Origin: Bugulina stolonifera
Lineage: Eukaryota > Bryozoa > Gymnolaemata > Cheilostomatida > Bugulidae
Reading direction: 5' to 3'
Assembly: GCA_935421135.1 (NCBI GenBank)
Contig: OW285187.1
Span: 28,086,429-28,150,428 of the forward strand
DNA length: 64,000 nucleotides
Made by a program: the position numbers and the translations under genes. A model generated the notes under the pieces. The model ran no database searches and had not been told where the DNA came from. It saw only the letters and a program-made list of their open reading frames with translations. Positions 61,036 to 64,000 of the stretch are shown in pieces (position 1 is the first letter of the stretch; every line of letters begins with the position of its first letter).

Positions 61036-64000
61036 CTTCAATCTGGAATATCTACAGGATAATAAGTTGTAGTGAGATAATAAAATGAAGATGAACCCAT
61101 TTCTGCCCCTCAGCGCATATATGCCAAAAACTGTATATTCTGTTGTAAGGAACGCCAGCTACCTTATGTAGTAGGCCTACAGGTATACTAGATCTATTGT
61201 ACTATTCGGATAATCATATGCTTTCAATCTCTAACCATTCTGGTCAGAAAGCTATTGCAGTGTTGGTTGACATTGGTAGCAATTAGTTTTAGCAACTGAA
61301 CTGTTGTTTGAATCTAATCAGCCATGCGAAGCAGGTTGGTAAGTTCATCATAAGATGTTCTTAGTGCTAGGCGAGTTATATTATGCGCAGAGTATCTATA
61401 TGCATGTTAACAGGTCAATTCATTCATTCCTCTGCTAAAAGTAGACCTATTATAGTACTATTTTAGCATCATCTAGTCATTTATTCATTATATGAATATC
61501 TCTCGTCCTTCCATCACAGGGACCAGATGCCTACTCAAAATGCTGAGGGAGTAGGATTGGTAGGCTGTGAGTTAACTGAAGTACAGTCACATTTTTGATC
61601 ATTCGAAAATGCTTTCAGGCTTCATATTTTTACCAACATACTTCAAAGCATATACTATACTTGTACTGTATGCTCTACCATACAACATGGTCTGGATGAA
61701 TAGCTTGCTAACTATTGCTATAAAAAACCGACTGCCCAATTTTAGAATTTAATTGGGACAGATTTCAATGTGAATGTAAATTTGGCCTAATTGTCTACAA
61801 ATCCTAATTTTCAAAATCATTACCTAGATCAGCCTATGCTGAAATTAACATTTTTATAGTAGTTTCATCTCGAGGACAGTTTGGGACTTCGAGGCTTCAT
61901 TGACTACGGCCGCTTCCTATTGTCTCTCCTTCAACCCACAGAGAGGTTTTGAGATCACACATATCCAAGCCCTTGCTTTATTGCTGTGCTTATTTCATTT
62001 TAAATTTTGCTCTTATAGAAAACGGGAAATGAATAAAAAGTTATGAATTTAGTGCAGATTTCTATTCTCTCTTATATCAGCTTACGGCAAATTTGTCAGC
62101 ACATTCAACTATCCAAGGTCAGAGGAAGTGTGCTTCACTTCATGCAGGTGATCAGTGAGTTCATATAAAAAGTGCCCATTCAGGAAGCGTTGTTTGTTAC
62201 CTAGTCACAAGTCTGCTGCTACTGGATTCCTTTTAAAAATTTATCTAAGCTCATGGCTGAACACTGTTGTAGACTAGCACCTCGAATCTCTGAAACAATG
62301 AAGACTTTTGGCTGGCGTGACTAATTTATCACTAGACTATGTCCCGAGATTGACAAAGAACTGTGGGGGTGTAGCAGTGGAAAAAAATCTTTATCAACAG
62401 ACTTGGTTCTCGGTGTTATTTGAAAAAATTCCTTTGCTTCAGTCTACTATAATAATAGTGGCAATGTGATAGTAATGTGATAAAGGTGGCAATGCGCTCA
62501 AGTGTGTGCAAGAGACCAAGTACATAGGGATAGAGATGCAATCAAACCTGAGCTTCGATAACCATATAACATCTAAAATCAACAATGCATCCAAGGTCTT
62601 TGACTGTACCAGAAATTCATTATAGGAAGCACTAAAGAAGGGTAAACTGTTCGCCTACACAAGTCTGTGCAGACCTATGCTAGAGTATGGTGACACTCTT
62701 TGGATAACATAATCTGTGATGCAATCGAGGATGTATGCCTACAATCTCAAGCAGTGAGATTCCTTAAGAATGTGAAGGAAGGTGAGAAATCACAGAAGCT
62801 TGAACGCACCTGGAGCTGAAACCATTGAAAGAATGAAAAAAATCACACAGGCTTTCCCTCCTGATGGGGCGAAACCAGACAACAGACCCTTGCCTTATGA
62901 TGAGCAGACTAATGATAGAAACCAGACTACTATGGTAACCGGAGCAGCAGAGAGGAGAATCAACTTCCATTTATTTTTTAAGTCAGACCTATTATAATAG
63001 CTCTCTCCCTCGAACTGTGAGGTATCTGAGACTAGGGTCAACAAACACTCAACAATAAACTGCGATTCAATTGCTGTGACTATTACTATGATAGATAGTT
63101 TAACTATGACTCACCTAGACACTTACTTACTGAAAAACCCTGACCACAGAGGCACTCACTCCCCACCCATTTTCGCCGTCAGGCGACTTTAAGTTTACTA
63201 TCGTCCAAGAGGTGAGTTATAAATATAAACCACTAAACAAGAGAGTGAAAGGGGCGTGCCTCATATGGGACAGTCACAGTGGGTAGCGTGAATCGGGACA
63301 GTAGCGTAGAGCATGTCATCTGTTAGCTCACGGTTTGTTAAAAGTTGTCTTGTGCAGGTCAGTGCTACCTGTCACTTGGGTATTGCTTAAAGTATCAGCA
63401 GTGTTGTCCTATCTTAATCTACAAATTTAAAAAAATTAAATTTTATTTTATTTAAATTAAAATAAAAATAAAATTAGTTTTAAGTTTAAGTTTAGTCTAA
63501 ACCTAAAACTACGAAGAACAATATCATTATGTAAAACGAAAAATGTATACGCATGTTTATACTTTGTTTAAATATTGGGGTCTCCACGTTTTAACGTACA
63601 AAGTACTGTTTTAGTGGTAATAATTTCCATTCAAATTCAATTATATTATGCACGTTCTACAATTTTCTTTCTCTTTCACGCTTCAATTCTCAGCCGAGGC
63701 CTATACGTAGTACATATGAAGTATTTTATATATACCACGGTTCCATAACTCTAGTGCTGTACGCAATACTAAGTCTATTTGTATCGTGCTCTTTGTCCAA
63801 TCAGAATGCTTTAAAAGCTCTTTGTTGCCGGAGGCGTAGTCATACTTCAGTGTATGAAAAATGGAGAACAGGTTGCTCGCCTGAACTAAGGAATTGTGTG
63901 TTAAGCCAATAATACGATTAAAAGTACACACGGCACGGTTACAGATCTAGGAGTTTCCTCCTGTTTTTATGAAACCCAATTGACATAGGATATTTATGTA
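61036..64000. other. Non-coding tail of the window
   Basis: Contains the presumed RPB10 promoter, a decayed LINE fragment at about 62497-62995, and an AT-only low-complexity stretch at 63422-63480. No gene structure with splice sites and long frames was found. Confidence 0.5.
62497..62995 (+). pseudogene. Dead LINE (non-LTR retrotransposon) 3' end
   Basis: Broken translations in shifting frames read ETKYIGIEMQSNLSFDNHI, LFAYTSLCRPMLEYGDTLW, then DAIEDVCLQSQAVRFLKN. This is the post-reverse-transcriptase C-terminal pattern of Jockey/CR1-like LINE ORF2 proteins (YLGV..S..L.W..HI; R..LEY...W; IE..Q..A.RF). In-frame stops (after RNSL and TWS) and at least one frameshift show that it is inactive. 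Only the 3' end is present, consistent with 5' truncation or decay. Confidence 0.8.

Overview
This window is nuclear DNA from an AT-rich animal genome. Every gene is broken into many short exons joined by GT-AG introns. The genes include a metazoan PHD-finger corepressor subunit (PHF12/Pf1), a ZnT1-type zinc exporter and the universal RNA polymerase subunit RPB10. tRNA-derived SINEs, fold-back elements, minisatellites and the dispersed palindrome ACATGT fill the introns. I suspect an early-branching marine invertebrate such as a sponge, mainly from sequence texture, but this is a low-confidence guess.

Layout. (1) 296-8365, + strand: the 3' part of an unrecognised gene, assembled from at least 13 exons, with low-complexity acidic and proline-rich stretches and a well-folded C-terminal region. 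(2) 9903-23302, - strand: a gene of about 20 exons for a coiled-coil protein of at least 1,068 residues, convergent with the first gene. (3) 24095-32633, - strand: an eight-exon gene for a mostly disordered protein of about 546 residues that I do not recognise. (4) 34862-42153, - strand: PHF12, 15 coding exons, about 772 residues, with two PHD fingers and a C-terminal FHA-like domain. (5) 42154-46310: a repeat-rich head-to-head interval between PHF12 and the zinc transporter, holding a 20-G run, an inverted-repeat element, a SINE, a 212-bp hairpin and a MITE nested in another transposon. (6) 46311-59776, + strand: SLC30A1-like zinc exporter, nine coding exons, 437 residues; its first intron carries a 2.94-kb near-perfect palindrome. 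(7) 60449-61035, - strand: POLR2L/RPB10, two exons, 69 residues. (8) 61036-64000: no gene, only a decayed LINE 3' end.

Exon phases were checked by hand for all four resolved genes, and the reading frame stays open through every junction. The genes show no obvious shared pathway. The most striking non-genic signals are the long palindrome in the transporter intron, a 15-copy minisatellite in PHF12 whose unit contains the exon end plus its 5' splice site, a general tendency of tandem arrays to abut splice junctions, a tRNA-derived SINE family, and short dispersed hairpins with GAGTTGTC-type ends. All identifications are from reading alone; no database search was run.
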